This document shows, piece after piece, positions 9,888 to 19,564 of a stretch of 64,000 nucleotides of DNA. Both the position numbers and the translations under genes were made by a program. Below the pieces are notes generated by a model. That model worked only from the letters and a program-made list of their open reading frames with translations. It did no database searches and was not told where the DNA came from. Location of the stretch: assembly GCF_002208135.1 (NCBI RefSeq), contig NZ_CP021646.1, positions 4,064,211 through 4,128,210 of the forward strand. Direction: 5' to 3'. The stretch comes from Pseudoalteromonas piscicida (GTDB lineage: Bacteria; Pseudomonadota; Gammaproteobacteria; Enterobacterales; Alteromonadaceae). Within the stretch, counting starts at the first letter, position 1. Every line of letters begins with the position of its first letter.

Positions 9888-9966
9888 AGCACTTATCGGG
9901 TAATATTATTGTTAATATTTTTTTATTGAAAATACAATGTACCACGGGTGGTAACAGAAAGGAATG

Positions 9967-9995
9967 AAATAAGGCAAGTCACGCTTGCCTTATTT
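9967..9995 (-). terminator. glmU terminator (bidirectional)
   Basis: AAATAAGGCAAG and CTTGCCTTATTT form a 12-bp stem with a short loop, followed by a T-rich stretch. It lies between the glmU stop and the HlyD start and can end transcription from either side. Confidence 0.75.
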
Positions 9996-10046
9996 AAGTA
10001 TAGAGAAATTTATCACTATCTCTATGATATTAAAAATTAAATAATC

Positions 10047-11408
10047 TTATGATTTTTTAATTGGACGCTGCCAGCCATCCAAGTTACGCTGTTTTCCTCG
10101 CGCGACTGCCAGCTGCTCATCTTTAACACTTGAGGTAATCACTGAACCTGCCCCAATCGTGGCCGTACTGCCAATTTCAACCGGTGCAACTAGGGATGAA
10201 TTTGAGCCGATAAAAGCATTATCACCAATAATGGTTTTTGACTTATTCACGCCATCGTAGTTACAAGTGATGGTCCCAGCACCAATATTCACTTTTTCCC
10301 CAATTTCAGCATCTCCAAGGTAGGTCAAGTGATTAGCTTTTGAACCTTTACCCAAACGAGACTTTTTCATCTCTACGAAATTACCGATATGAGAATCTTC
10401 TTCCATTATCGCGCCAGGACGCAAGCGAGCAAATGGACCTAAAGTGCACTTATCTGCGACCAACGCATCTTCGATAAGGGTATTGGCTTTAATAACTACG
10501 CCATTGCCGATTTTACAGTTTTTAAGTACGCAGTTTGGACCAATAACGACATCGTCACCGATCTCTACGTTACCTTCAAACACCACATTTACGTCAATTA
10601 AAACGTCTTGGCCTGTGGTTACCTGTCCACGCACATCAATACGAGCAGGATCCGCTAGACTTGCACCGTTAATCATCAAAGCTTCTGCTTGCCAAGCCTG
10701 ATAAGCACGCTCTAAAGCAGCAAGCTGCACACGGTTGTTCGCACCTTCAACTTCCATTTCGTCATCAGGCTGTGCAGAAGTAATCTCTATCCCTTCACTG
10801 TGCGCCATCGCAACGATGTCAGTGAGATAGTATTCACCTTGTGCATTATTATTAGATAACTGTCCAAGCCATTTCTTAAGTAGCCCACCATTTGCCGCCA
10901 TTATGCCTGTATTGATCTCGGTAATGGCAAGTTGCTCAGCAGACGCGTCTTTTTGTTCGACAATACCAACTAATTTGCCGTTTTCACGTAACATACGGCC
11001 GTAGCCCGTTGGATTTGCTAAATCAACAGTGAGTACAGCAAGGCCATTATCTGGCGTCACATCCAGCAAACGCTGTAGCGTGCTCAGCTTTGTGAGTGGC
11101 ACATCACCATAGAGGATCAGTACTTTATCGTCATCACCGATATGCTCCTTTGCTACCGCGACAGCATGACCAGTACCCAACTGCTCAGCTTGATGCACCC
11201 AATTTACTTCATTATGTGCCAAAGCAGTTTTTAATTGCTGCGCACCATGTCCGAATACTAAATTGGTCGATTGCGCTCCAAGAGACACCGCATTATCGAT
11301 AACATGCTGAACCATCGGCTTTCCCGCAATAGGGTGAAGTACTTTTGGCAGTTTTGAGCGCATGCGGGTGCCTTTACCCGCAGCCAGAATAATTGTATTT
11401 AATGGCAT
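10047..11408 (-). CDS. glmU: bifunctional UDP-GlcNAc pyrophosphorylase / GlcN-1-P acetyltransferase
   Basis: Makes UDP-N-acetylglucosamine for peptidoglycan and LPS. The N-terminal uridylyltransferase has [19 protein letters not shown]; the C-terminal acetyltransferase is a left-handed beta helix of hexapeptide repeats ([20 protein letters not shown]) with [10 protein letters not shown] near the active site. 453 residues from ATG 11406-11408, at a better distance from AAGGA than the in-frame GTG at 11414; E. coli GlmU is 456. In most gammaproteobacteria glmU directly follows atpC; here 28 kb of accessory DNA lies between. Confidence 0.97.
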   Translation of the reverse strand: MPLNTIILAAGKGTRMRSKLPKVLHPIAGKPMVQHVIDNAVSLGAQSTNLVFGHGAQQLKTALAHNEVNWVHQAEQLGTGHAVAVAKEHIGDDDKVLILYGDVPLTKLSTLQRLLDVTPDNGLAVLTVDLANPTGYGRMLRENGKLVGIVEQKDASAEQLAITEINTGIMAANGGLLKKWLGQLSNNNAQGEYYLTDIVAMAHSEGIEITSAQPDDEMEVEGANNRVQLAALERAYQAWQAEALMINGASLADPARIDVRGQVTTGQDVLIDVNVVFEGNVEIGDDVVIGPNCVLKNCKIGNGVVIKANTLIEDALVADKCTLGPFARLRPGAIMEEDSHIGNFVEMKKSRLGKGSKANHLTYLGDAEIGEKVNIGAGTITCNYDGVNKSKTIIGDNAFIGSNSSLVAPVEIGSTATIGAGSVITSSVKDEQLAVARGKQRNLDGWQRPIKKS

Positions 11409-11414
11409 GAACAC

Positions 11415-12125
11415 AGGATCCTTTTTCTTGTGTCAGTTAAACAGGTGTACTTTTCTATACTTACGCCTTTAACGCCATCACTTCTATGTGCATCGCGATA
11501 CCTAAAATTAGCAGGCAGATAAGTACTTACTCAGTACAAATTTTGCAATATTGTAGCGGGGATTGTTCAGAAACGTAAGAGAGTATCCGGCTATAAAAGA
11601 AACTATTGATTATGAGAGTGTCTATCCGCACACAGCTTTTTATCCGGTATCGAGAGCGTTCCTTTCAATGGGCATCGAACAGCTCATCAACCTACACCAG
11701 CCACATATAGATGAATCTCCAACACTGTGCGCCAATTATAGTGATCCCATGATATGCATGACAACTAAGCTGACGGAAACACTGAAGATAATGAAAGAGC
11801 TCAAAAATAGCTATACAACGGTTTCGTAGGTAGAGTTACCAAAAGCATAGAGCCAATACATTACCGAGTAAGATAAACTTCACAACTCAACGGCAATTTT
11901 AGTTTTTGTTAATCTCAGGTTCGTTAAAAACAATTAACTCACTCATCTTCGGATGAAAAAACAAATATCGAGAATAGAATACCAAAACTGCCAAAAATTG
12001 AGACATAAAAGTCAAAGTCTCTTTCAAAGAAAAGAGTAAAAAGTAAGTAGAAAACATTAAAAGAGACCACAGAAAATATAAACTTTAATAAATAACTCGA
12101 GTTCAATATCTAACCCCTTGTGTTA
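11415..12125. other. intergenic stretch at left end of the accessory island
   Basis: About 710 nt upstream of glmU, AT-rich in its right half. It presumably contains the glmU promoter. One 88-codon frame on the plus strand (11563-11829) starts with TTG, has no clear ribosome-binding site and matches nothing I recognise. No other gene seen. Confidence 0.4.
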
Positions 12126-12129
12126 TAAA

Positions 12130-12150
12130 GACAGCAAAACTATCGCTGTC
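12130..12150 (-). terminator. weak hairpin after the UGA-interrupted ORF
   Basis: GACAGC and GCTGTC pair about 20 nt past the ORF stop, followed on the minus strand by TTTATAAC. Supports the idea that the interrupted ORF was once a real gene. Confidence 0.4.
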
Positions 12151-12170
12151 CTTGTTGTTATCATTAGCTA

Positions 12171-12368
12171 TTACATACAGGTTACTTGCTCAACGTCACC
12201 ATCACCAGAGTTTGTATAAGCTGTATAACACTCCTGATCACCGCCATAGCCATCATCATGAGCATCTCCTAGGGGTTTGTCGTCAGATGATTGCTGGTCT
12301 TGGTCACGGTCTCAATCACCAGAATTTCCACTTGTAGAATGACTTGGGTTTTTATTTTGCTGCGCCAT
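12171..12368 (-). pseudogene. Asp-rich small ORF with one in-frame UGA
   Basis: Reading from ATG 12366-12368 gives 18 codons (ending NSGD), then TGA at 12312-12314, then 46 more sense codons in the same frame to TAA at 12171-12173. The full product would be 65 residues, rich in Asp, Gln and Gly, with Cys near the end (GDQECYTAY, VEQVTCM). A hairpin follows. Simplest view: a decayed peptide gene with one nonsense mutation. Readthrough or selenocysteine cannot be excluded but nothing here demands it. It lies 150 nt downstream of the ATP-grasp peptide gene. The ribosome-binding site is weak. Confidence 0.4.
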
Positions 12369-12480
12369 AACAATAATTTATTGATTTATATAAACTTTAC
12401 CATTTTTAGTCACGCTAACTACGGTTTCATTTAAAAATCCAAAAAATAATAGTTTTAAAGACTGCTTACTTAAAAAGTAT

Positions 12481-12517
12481 AAAAAAAGAGCCAAAGCGTA
12501 CACTCTGGCTCTTTTTT
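12481..12517 (-). terminator. strong terminator ending the radical SAM / ATP-grasp operon
   Basis: AAAAAAGAGCCA and TGGCTCTTTTTT form a 12-bp stem ending in a long U-run on the minus strand, 3 nt past the peptide stop. Confidence 0.85.
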
Positions 12518-12519
12518 AA

Positions 12520-12663
12520 TTACATATCTTTAAAGAAATCAGGTGGAATGATACCGCCACCTTCAACACAACCAGCAGGCTGCGTCTCTTTCTTCAGATC
12601 TTTAATAGGTAAACCACCGTTTACTTTCTTTTGCTGCGCTTTATTTAATGAAAATGGATGCAT
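12520..12663 (-). CDS. 47-residue precursor peptide beside the ATP-grasp ligase
   Basis: Starts at ATG 12661-12663 with AAGGAG upstream. The leader MHPFSLNKAQQKKVNGG ends in a Gly-Gly site at residues 16-17; the core is 30 residues with one Cys (TQPAGCVEGG) and ends GGIIPPDFFKDM. That end resembles the ends of the two radical-SAM precursors (YGVIIDPPF, YGIWIPPY), and the start of the core (GGLPIK) resembles GGLSPIK in the 18099-18281 peptide. It is 78 nt after the ATP-grasp stop. Likely substrate of that ligase and of a C39 exporter; inferred, not shown. Confidence 0.75.
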   Translation of the reverse strand: MHPFSLNKAQQKKVNGGLPIKDLKKETQPAGCVEGGGIIPPDFFKDM

Positions 12664-12671
12664 AGTTTTCT

Positions 12672-12680
12672 CCTTATTAC
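12672..12680 (-). promoter_or_regulatory. shared GTAATAAGG leader element (1)
   Basis: GTAATAAGG, within AGATGTAATAAGGA, just before a peptide gene. The same 9-mer precedes other precursor genes in the island. It contains the Shine-Dalgarno bases. Confidence 0.6.
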
Positions 12681-12741
12681 ATCTACAAGTAAGTTTTGAT
12701 ACGAGAGGGCCGCCACCCGATTTATACCAAAACGGTTAAAA

Positions 12742-13668
12742 TTATTTCTTTTTTCTTTCTGTCATCGCATCTATCAGCCATTTTGTGATTGGCACTTCAG
12801 TGCGTTCTTCTACACCGAGAAACATCGGAGAGGGATTAGCTTCAAGGAAATAGTACTCACCAGTCGCCGTTCGTCTCCAGTCAATCGCGGTCCAGTTAAG
12901 TTGCAACGCTTTCGTTACGGCGATCGCTTGGTTCTTTATACTTAAGGGCGTATTGACCAATCGCATACTTGCAAGATCATCTTCTCTAAAATCAACACTG
13001 TTGCTGTCAATTGCAACTGAAGCAACTCTGCCATCAACCACAAATGTACGTACATTTGTGCCTTCAATATACTCTTGCACAGTGATGGGTGACTTTTGCA
13101 GGGCAACGAGAGCATGCTCTGGGTCAATATGCTGAGCAGTTAGCCATTCCGTATATGCACCGCCATAAACTGGTTTGAATATCGCTTTATCAAAAGCCTT
13201 GTATGCCGCTTGGATCGCTTGAAGCTCATTACCAATATAAGTACTAGGCACCAGACAGCCGAGCTCTTTTACTCTGGCCAACTGCCTCGGTTTCTCCAAA
13301 TGATATTGATATGCCGCCCAGCTATTAAACCAGCGAGTACTATTGTTTAATTGCATCCAAGTGCGGATAGTAGCCATGCTGTCCTGTGCTGCTAAGCTAT
13401 CCAAACTGCCCACATTCTCACGTGTCGATTCATCACTCACCCCAGAAAAATTTCGCCAGTACACAGCCTCAATATCATCAAGAGAAATCTGTGTTCCACA
13501 GGCTAGACTTATCGAATGTTTATTATCTACGAAATCAAAACTCAACTGACACTTTGACGGAAAATCATGTGATTGAAAATGGTATACCTCATCTCGACAG
13601 CGCTTTAACTGTTGAAACATATGCTGGGTATGAGCATCTTCAACTTGTCCCATAACAATAATTGCCAT
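12742..13668 (-). CDS. ATP-grasp (RimK/MvdD-like) peptide ligase
   Basis: 308 residues, the size of graspetide-type ATP-grasp enzymes. ATP-grasp landmarks: KAIFKPVYGGA (ATP-binding Lys), TVQEYIEGTNVRTFVV, and the metal-binding end FLEANPSPMF with the Glu/Asn pair; WTAIDWRR before it. The N-terminal part (VYWRNF) fits the MvdC/MvdD group. Such enzymes join side chains through ester or amide bonds, or add residues. It sits in one operon after the M16 protease (44 nt) and before a precursor peptide, so it probably acts on that peptide. Exact reaction unknown. Confidence 0.8.
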   Translation of the reverse strand: MAIIVMGQVEDAHTQHMFQQLKRCRDEVYHFQSHDFPSKCQLSFDFVDNKHSISLACGTQISLDDIEAVYWRNFSGVSDESTRENVGSLDSLAAQDSMATIRTWMQLNNSTRWFNSWAAYQYHLEKPRQLARVKELGCLVPSTYIGNELQAIQAAYKAFDKAIFKPVYGGAYTEWLTAQHIDPEHALVALQKSPITVQEYIEGTNVRTFVVDGRVASVAIDSNSVDFREDDLASMRLVNTPLSIKNQAIAVTKALQLNWTAIDWRRTATGEYYFLEANPSPMFLGVEERTEVPITKWLIDAMTERKKK

Positions 13669-13712
13669 TTTTACTCTAAGCCTCGCAATACTGGCCTGCG
13701 TTACAGCAGAAT

Positions 13713-16562
13713 TTATTCTTCAAATTCAAAGTATTCACTATTAGAATTCGGGCCTTTAATTTGAAGCAATTGCACTTCACCCTGATAGTCAATTAATAAT
13801 TGCTGATAGGCTTGAATAATTTGTGACTTATTCACACGCTTCAGATGATGTATCAGCTCATCTCGAGAACTAAAATCGAGCCTACCACTCAACCAGTCTT
13901 CGAAGTAACGCTGAGATTCAATAAATACATTTTCAGGCTGCTTTTTTAAACTGACAAGCAATCCATCTTTAACAACCTCAAACTCCTTCTCATCCATTTT
14001 TTCAAGTCCTTGATAAAATGACATAATGAAATTATCAAACTCGGACTTAATCTTTGGTAACGAGGTATTTGCACTTTCAATAAATAAACTGAAAGCTGGA
14101 TAATCATGTACCTTAAACGCTTTACTCCCTACCGCATAAGCCATTTGCTTTTCAGTTCTCAAAGTATTGAATATTGAGCTATTAAAAAACTGGTTCAACA
14201 CCATAAGCGCCGCATACGTGGGCGCGGATTTTTCGGCGTAAATATAACTCTCTCTATAATAAACGTTATCCAGTGAAGAGCGCTGTTTATCATTCGTCAT
14301 ATAACCTTTTTGAGGAGCATATTTGGTTGTAATCTGTGGCTTTTGGGTCTGGGACGTTGGACCAAAAGTTTCTCTTACTTTATACGCAAGACTTTGCACA
14401 TCAGCTTGGTCATAACCACCAAATGCAAATATATCGATGTAAGTGTTACTTACTAACTTATTGTGAAAACTAGCTAATTCCTTGGTATTAACTTGCTTAA
14501 GTTGTGCGATAACCTGCTCTGTTGTCCACAACATCGCTTCAGTCTTAACTTGTCGACCAAAATGCAGTTCCGACTGATACGCAAGCGGCAATTTATCTAG
14601 ATTTTCTAAAGATTCTAAATACAACTTTTTCGCAGCTTCAAGTCTAGATTCCGAAATTTCCATGCCGGTAATTGCTTTAAAAAGCTGCTCTGCATAATAA
14701 TCTTGCTTTCCTGTTTTTCCTGAAAGAGTGATCGCTAAATTTCCTTGCGCATTCTGCATCGCCATCAGATTTATCTGATGCCTTTGTTGAGCACGTGTCC
14801 CCAACCTTTGTAGCTCTCTTATCATCATCACATTTAACAAGTTCAGCATCGTGTGATTTTTCACATCTTGATTAAGTACTGCACTTTCAATGGATATACC
14901 TAAAACGCCCTGACGCTGTGTAAAATGTTCACTATTTTTCAACCAAGCACTAATACCCTTTGATGCAACAACTTGGCTAGGTAGCTCGTTGCTTTGCTTA
15001 ACAAGCTGTGTAGCAACCTTTTCTTCTACAGAAGGCGAATGCAACTTAAAGTTCAACCCTGAATCTGCATAACTTTTTTTCGCCGAATCGGACAAAGGAG
15101 CAACATGGTAGCTACCTTGTGCATATTGCAAAGAAGTGCCCGTTTTTTCATCGTCGCTAATGTGCCATATTCTGGCTTTCTCTATGGTGAGATTGGATAA
15201 ACTTTCGCGAATGGCTGCTGAATTAAAACCTTTAAAATAAGTATCAAAATGAAGGATATCGCGAGCAGGTACAGTTTGCATCATACGACTAAACTGCATT
15301 GCCAAATGAAGCGCGGGAGGCTTTTGGTAGCTCTCAAATTGACCACTAAGCATTTGTTTTAGCTCAGCGGCGTATCCTTCAGTTATCCCAGTTTCCTTAA
15401 TGAGTTCAACGTAATCAAAAAATGCTGCGACTATTTTTTCCTGATGCATCTTGCCTTTTTCAGTCAACATAAATTGTACCAGCGCAGTACCCTCAAGGCC
15501 GTAGCTATTGGGTATCAACATAGGTAGCATCATTTCAATTAACCCTTGCTCAGTCAGCGTAGCAGCCAAGGACCCCGGTTCTTGAGAAGCCAATAACATT
15601 TGAATGTACGCATTTGGCTTAAATTGCCAATTAGCAAAGTTTGAAGACAATGGAAACTGTAATAGTAATAGATCGGTAGCAACTTTGGTTTGGAGCTTGA
15701 TTTCTTGGCCTAGTGTAGCTTCTGTAAATACCGGTGTTGAAATAATTGGGGGTTCAACCTGTAAGTTTTTTATTTTTGCAAAGTGCTTTTTTGCTAACGA
15801 TTTTAATTCGCCAGTCGACTCCCCTCCCACTAGCGTCACTGTCATTAAGTTTGCAGAGTAATACTGCTTGTAAAAGTTAGCCATCGCGGCATAGAGGTCA
15901 TTCTTATTTGATTTACTCTTTAACGAAGCTTTATTGCCTGCACCGAACTTTCTAATTGGATGCTCTGGATTAACGGTTGCAGCGGCCGTACGGTTAATCA
16001 CGAAGCTATCTTGTTGCCTCAATCGTTGCCACTCTTGATCTACTGCATTGATTTCATTATCAATATTTTCTTTATCAAAAAGAGGATTAACGATTGCATC
16101 ACTAAGCATCGTCAATGCAGTATCAAATTTATCTTGCGGTAAACTAAAAAAGTAACTCGTCATTTGCAATTCAGTGGCGGCATTATATTGTCCGCCATGC
16201 TTGCTAATAAAATCCTTCAATGCATTTGGCTTAGGGTAAGCCTTAGATCCCTGAAAGATCATATGTTCCAGAAAGTGCGCCAGCCCTTGATAAGATTCAG
16301 GGTCATGATATTGGCCAACACCAACCGTCAGACTTACAGCAGCTTCTGAAATACTGGGGTCTGAGACAACCACAACTCGTAGGCCATTTTCCAATACGAG
16401 CTCATCATAACTTCTGTCATCTTGCACACTTTTGATAAATTGAGACTGTGCAATATCAGATGGTACAGCAGAAGTCAGTTGCGTTATCGTAGTATTTTTT
16501 TGTGCTGTAGCATTAAGAGAAATTAGTGCCAAAGCGACTAAAGACAGTCTGTTGTTAAACAT
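13713..16562 (-). CDS. secreted M16 (pitrilysin/insulinase-type) metallopeptidase
   Basis: 949 residues with a signal peptide (MFNNRLSLVALALISLNATA). The inverted zinc motif HFLEH is at residues 96-100 and the third ligand is probably Glu177 in DQEW, 76 residues on, the usual spacing. Full-length two-domain pitrilysin size. It lies 39 nt after the radical SAM gene and 44 nt before the ATP-grasp gene, in the same operon. M16 enzymes degrade or trim small peptides inside a closed chamber, so it may finish, or destroy, the island's peptides in the periplasm. The role is inferred from position. Confidence 0.88.
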   Translation of the reverse strand: MFNNRLSLVALALISLNATAQKNTTITQLTSAVPSDIAQSQFIKSVQDDRSYDELVLENGLRVVVVSDPSISEAAVSLTVGVGQYHDPESYQGLAHFLEHMIFQGSKAYPKPNALKDFISKHGGQYNAATELQMTSYFFSLPQDKFDTALTMLSDAIVNPLFDKENIDNEINAVDQEWQRLRQQDSFVINRTAAATVNPEHPIRKFGAGNKASLKSKSNKNDLYAAMANFYKQYYSANLMTVTLVGGESTGELKSLAKKHFAKIKNLQVEPPIISTPVFTEATLGQEIKLQTKVATDLLLLQFPLSSNFANWQFKPNAYIQMLLASQEPGSLAATLTEQGLIEMMLPMLIPNSYGLEGTALVQFMLTEKGKMHQEKIVAAFFDYVELIKETGITEGYAAELKQMLSGQFESYQKPPALHLAMQFSRMMQTVPARDILHFDTYFKGFNSAAIRESLSNLTIEKARIWHISDDEKTGTSLQYAQGSYHVAPLSDSAKKSYADSGLNFKLHSPSVEEKVATQLVKQSNELPSQVVASKGISAWLKNSEHFTQRQGVLGISIESAVLNQDVKNHTMLNLLNVMMIRELQRLGTRAQQRHQINLMAMQNAQGNLAITLSGKTGKQDYYAEQLFKAITGMEISESRLEAAKKLYLESLENLDKLPLAYQSELHFGRQVKTEAMLWTTEQVIAQLKQVNTKELASFHNKLVSNTYIDIFAFGGYDQADVQSLAYKVRETFGPTSQTQKPQITTKYAPQKGYMTNDKQRSSLDNVYYRESYIYAEKSAPTYAALMVLNQFFNSSIFNTLRTEKQMAYAVGSKAFKVHDYPAFSLFIESANTSLPKIKSEFDNFIMSFYQGLEKMDEKEFEVVKDGLLVSLKKQPENVFIESQRYFEDWLSGRLDFSSRDELIHHLKRVNKSQIIQAYQQLLIDYQGEVQLLQIKGPNSNSEYFEFEE

Positions 16563-16601
16563 AACTCACATACCTCTAGAATTTATCGGTGTTATAATTA
16601 C

Positions 16602-18017
16602 TTAGGCTGGCACAGCACTAGACATCAGTGCTTCTCGTTGGGTTTTATCGAACCAAGGAGATTCCTCTTTAGGTACAATACCTGAGTCAACGTATTGCTT
16701 CATAACAAGGCCCCTTTCAGTAAACAAACGCCTGACCAAATTGGGGTCCGCTTCAAGCCAATTTTCAGGAAATTGCGCCTGTGCTAAGCTGAATACAGAA
16801 GTGTCCTGTGGATCCAAAGGTTTGAAATCTTCAACAACTAAATCAAATACCCCATGATCAAATGGGTCTCCAGACGCTTTTTCTCGAATGAAAAACCTCT
16901 CTTGTTTACCTCTAACTGCCATTTTTACAGCTCGGTGGTGGCAATATGGGTTATTTCCACGCTTGCCAAAGAATACATGAGAGGTCCAGTTACAACCGCC
17001 ACGACAAACCTTTGCAAATTCGCAGGTTGCACACTCTCCCCAAAGATGTTTGGTCGCATCTTCAGGTTTATTAATATCGTTGAATCTAAGCTCATCAGTA
17101 TTTTCATAGATATCGCGTAGTGAACGCTCTCTAATGTTACCGCCAGTGTATGCATTTGTTGGTAATGAAGGACAGCCCTTAATGCTCCCATCAGCTTCTA
17201 TACCGAGTGTATTCTGACCGGCTCCACAACCTCTATAAAAAGCCCATTCAGAATGGGTGGATTTATTATCTCGAAGCTGACGTTCATAAGGTCCAAAATA
17301 ACCAATGTTATTGCCAGCTTGCACAGCTAAGCCATCACGCCTACCTCTAACGGATAGAAAGTTAATTAGAGGGAAAACGTCAAGTAATTCATTTGGCTGT
17401 AATAGCATTTCATCATTATCTGCAGCATTACCCATAGGTACTGTTAGCTGCAATTGCCATGCTCTAGCACCCACATCTACAAGTTTCTGGTAAAGCAAAG
17501 GCAGTTGCTTTGCCGAATAACGATTTATCTGAGTATTACAACCAACATTAATTCCTACGTTGGTCAATCGTTCAATAGTCAGGAAACATTGCTTCCAAGC
17601 TCCAACTTTTCCTCGGAGCAAATCATGTTCTTTTTCTAATCCATCAATAGAAACAGAAACTGTTGAAATACCAGCCTGCTTCATACGTTTAGCTGTTCCT
17701 TCAGAAATGCCAAAGCCGCCAGTTGTCATTGATGCTTTCATACCCAAGCGGGTAATTTCAGCAGCTATCATCAACCAGTCTGGGCGCATAAAGGCTTCGC
17801 CACCAATCAGTGAAACTTCCTTAATGCCTAGGTCAGCCATTTGATGGACCAAGTCTAATGCTTCTGTTGTGGAGAGTTCATTTACTCTGCTGTCTCCTGC
17901 TCGCGAGCCACAATGACTACACGCTAAATTACATTTCAACGTAATTTCCCATACGGCATAAGTTTGGCGTGCTTCTTTTTTTATTTTTATTCCTGCACTA
18001 TCCATATTGACTGACAT
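16602..18017 (-). CDS. radical SAM/SPASM peptide maturase A
   Basis: 471 residues from ATG 18015-18017 (AGGGG upstream); the longer frame to 18080 is not needed. The SAM cluster motif CxxxCxxC is Cys29, Cys33, Cys36 in LKCNLACSHCGSRAG. A SPASM domain with two further clusters follows: GCGAGQNTLGIEADGSIKGC and CATCEFAKVCRGGC, ending NPYCHHRAV. Closely similar to maturase B at 23139-24494. Its gene follows precursor A by 81 nt. SPASM maturases of RiPP peptides form thioether, C-C or similar crosslinks; which one is not visible here. Confidence 0.88.
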   Translation of the reverse strand: MSVNMDSAGIKIKKEARQTYAVWEITLKCNLACSHCGSRAGDSRVNELSTTEALDLVHQMADLGIKEVSLIGGEAFMRPDWLMIAAEITRLGMKASMTTGGFGISEGTAKRMKQAGISTVSVSIDGLEKEHDLLRGKVGAWKQCFLTIERLTNVGINVGCNTQINRYSAKQLPLLYQKLVDVGARAWQLQLTVPMGNAADNDEMLLQPNELLDVFPLINFLSVRGRRDGLAVQAGNNIGYFGPYERQLRDNKSTHSEWAFYRGCGAGQNTLGIEADGSIKGCPSLPTNAYTGGNIRERSLRDIYENTDELRFNDINKPEDATKHLWGECATCEFAKVCRGGCNWTSHVFFGKRGNNPYCHHRAVKMAVRGKQERFFIREKASGDPFDHGVFDLVVEDFKPLDPQDTSVFSLAQAQFPENWLEADPNLVRRLFTERGLVMKQYVDSGIVPKEESPWFDKTQREALMSSAVPA

Positions 18018-18098
18018 ATTTTTAACCCCTAGTAGCTCAAGTCTTATTGGTGGCGCGTAACGCGCCACCAACACAATCACGATCTATTCGAAACGTTC

Positions 18099-18281
18099 TT
18101 AGAACTTTTCAAATGGAGGATCGATGATTACGCCGTATAGCGGCTGAGGGCAAACCCACCAGTCACAAGGTGGTAATTTGTCATCACCAGGGAATTTGAT
18201 AGGTGATAGACCACCTTCTACTTTTACAAGTAGTTCTTTTGCTTCGGTAACATCTTGCATATTTTGATGTAAGTCTTTCAT
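18099..18281 (-). CDS. radical-SAM precursor peptide A, Pro/Trp/Cys-rich core
   Basis: 60 residues. The leader is 24 residues ending VKVEGG; Met8-Gln9, Glu16-Leu17-Leu18 and Val21-Glu22-Gly23-Gly24 match precursor B position by position. The core is Pro-rich with two Cys flanking Trp-Trp (PPCDWWVCPQ) and ends YGVIIDPPFEKF. Ribosome-binding site TTAGGAT upstream. It directly precedes radical SAM gene A. The aromatic and Cys residues in the core are likely modification sites (inference). Confidence 0.82.
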   Translation of the reverse strand: MKDLHQNMQDVTEAKELLVKVEGGLSPIKFPGDDKLPPCDWWVCPQPLYGVIIDPPFEKF

Positions 18282-18900
18282 TTTATTATCCTAATTTATT
18301 TTTAACAAATAACATGTAGTTTGATTACCAAGTTTGAAGCTTCAAATGGAAGGCATCGCTAGATCTTCCAACCAACACAGAACCACTGTCCTTTTGTGGC
18401 GCTGAGATTGATACTATCTCGCTTTTTTTGGTAATCGATTTTCAGACAAAGTGGAGAAGTAGAGTTGAGTACAGCCACTTGCCAGACCGACTTAAAGTTG
18501 CAAAGTGTGAAAGGTAAATAACACATCTCTTCAATTCGGTATGGCTCAATATTGTTGCTAAAAAAGTTTTAAATCAAACAAAGGAAAAAAACAACTTAAC
18601 TATAACTATCATAACCTTAAGCACCAACATTATGGCCAAATAAGAGTATATTATTGGTTTGATATTGATATTCAGCTAATGTAAAAATCAAACTAAACAC
18701 TTTGACAGATGAGAGACAGTTGATGAGCCCCCATTAATCATTCAGTGTCTATAACATGAGCGTACGGCCTAGAGAGATAAAATGATGATGGCCATTCAAA
18801 AGTATGACCTACTAAGATCAACAGTCGTGTGATGCGAAAGGAGTTTGGAAAAGTTTATGAATAATCTCGTAAGAGTGATGCTTACTATGTTTGGTACACT
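18282..18900. other. intergenic, upstream of precursor A
   Basis: About 620 nt between the membrane-protein stop and precursor A. It should carry the promoter of the precursor A-rSAM-M16-ATP-grasp-peptide operon. I see no convincing ORF or RNA gene. Confidence 0.4.
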
Positions 18901-19464
18901 TCAATCCCAAGGCGAAACTCCGAGATCTAATCGGTGTTTTTTAATCACTTGAAGAAATGCTGCCAATTGCGATTCTGCTAGTCTCCAACATATACCCTTA
19001 CTTAGATATTTATCCCTGCGTTGGTCTTTGTCCTGGCAATGTAAGCCAAATAAAGATGGCTCATGTTCATCTTGAAATACCAATAAGCTATCAAGGCTTT
19101 CAAAATGGATCGTTTTGTCTCGCAAAAACAGATAAGAAATCACAATCGTGCAATTCTTGACATCTAAAACCAACTTATTTTGAATCGTAACCAACAAGTA
19201 AAACCCAGCCGAGACCATAAAAGTGACACAGTATAAGCTAAACCAAAAAAGTATTTTAGGGTTACTGAGAAGTTCAGACTTAAACGCCGACGCTGCGCTC
19301 TGCGGTGAGTATATCCCCTCCGACATCCAAGCTGATATGCCGAAAAAAACGACTAATGCAAATAATAGACGAGATACTTTAATTGAAAAGTAAAATTGCG
19401 TAGTGTTTACTTCATCTACCAGTGTAGACTCCCCTCGGGGAGAGGTTTGTATGTGATCGTCCAC
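18901..19464 (-). CDS. two-helix membrane protein of unknown function
   Basis: 187 residues from a GTG start (19462-19464) with AAAGGGAA upstream. Two membrane helices (about 28-47 and 72-95), then a soluble beta-rich domain (LVLDVKNCTIVISYLFLRDKTIHFESLDSLLVFQ), a layout like the putative immunity protein at 27919-28314. It follows the S8 protease gene by 100 nt. Possible self-protection or accessory protein; not a recognised family. Confidence 0.6.
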   Translation of the reverse strand: MDDHIQTSPRGESTLVDEVNTTQFYFSIKVSRLLFALVVFFGISAWMSEGIYSPQSAASAFKSELLSNPKILFWFSLYCVTFMVSAGFYLLVTIQNKLVLDVKNCTIVISYLFLRDKTIHFESLDSLLVFQDEHEPSLFGLHCQDKDQRRDKYLSKGICWRLAESQLAAFLQVIKKHRLDLGVSPWD

Positions 19465-19564
19465 GATTGATGTTCCCTTTACTGCTATTTTTAAGTTGAT
19501 ATTACTGCAAACTATGGAAAATATGCAGCCACAAAATAACTAGCATTCCATGGCTGCTTGCCGA

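Noticed and set aside
11563..11829. 88-codon frame on the plus strand
   Set aside because: TTG start, no ribosome-binding site, no recognisable domain; lies in the glmU upstream region.
12548..12739. 63-codon plus-strand frame
   Set aside because: Antisense to the 47-residue precursor, which has the better start, leader and terminator.
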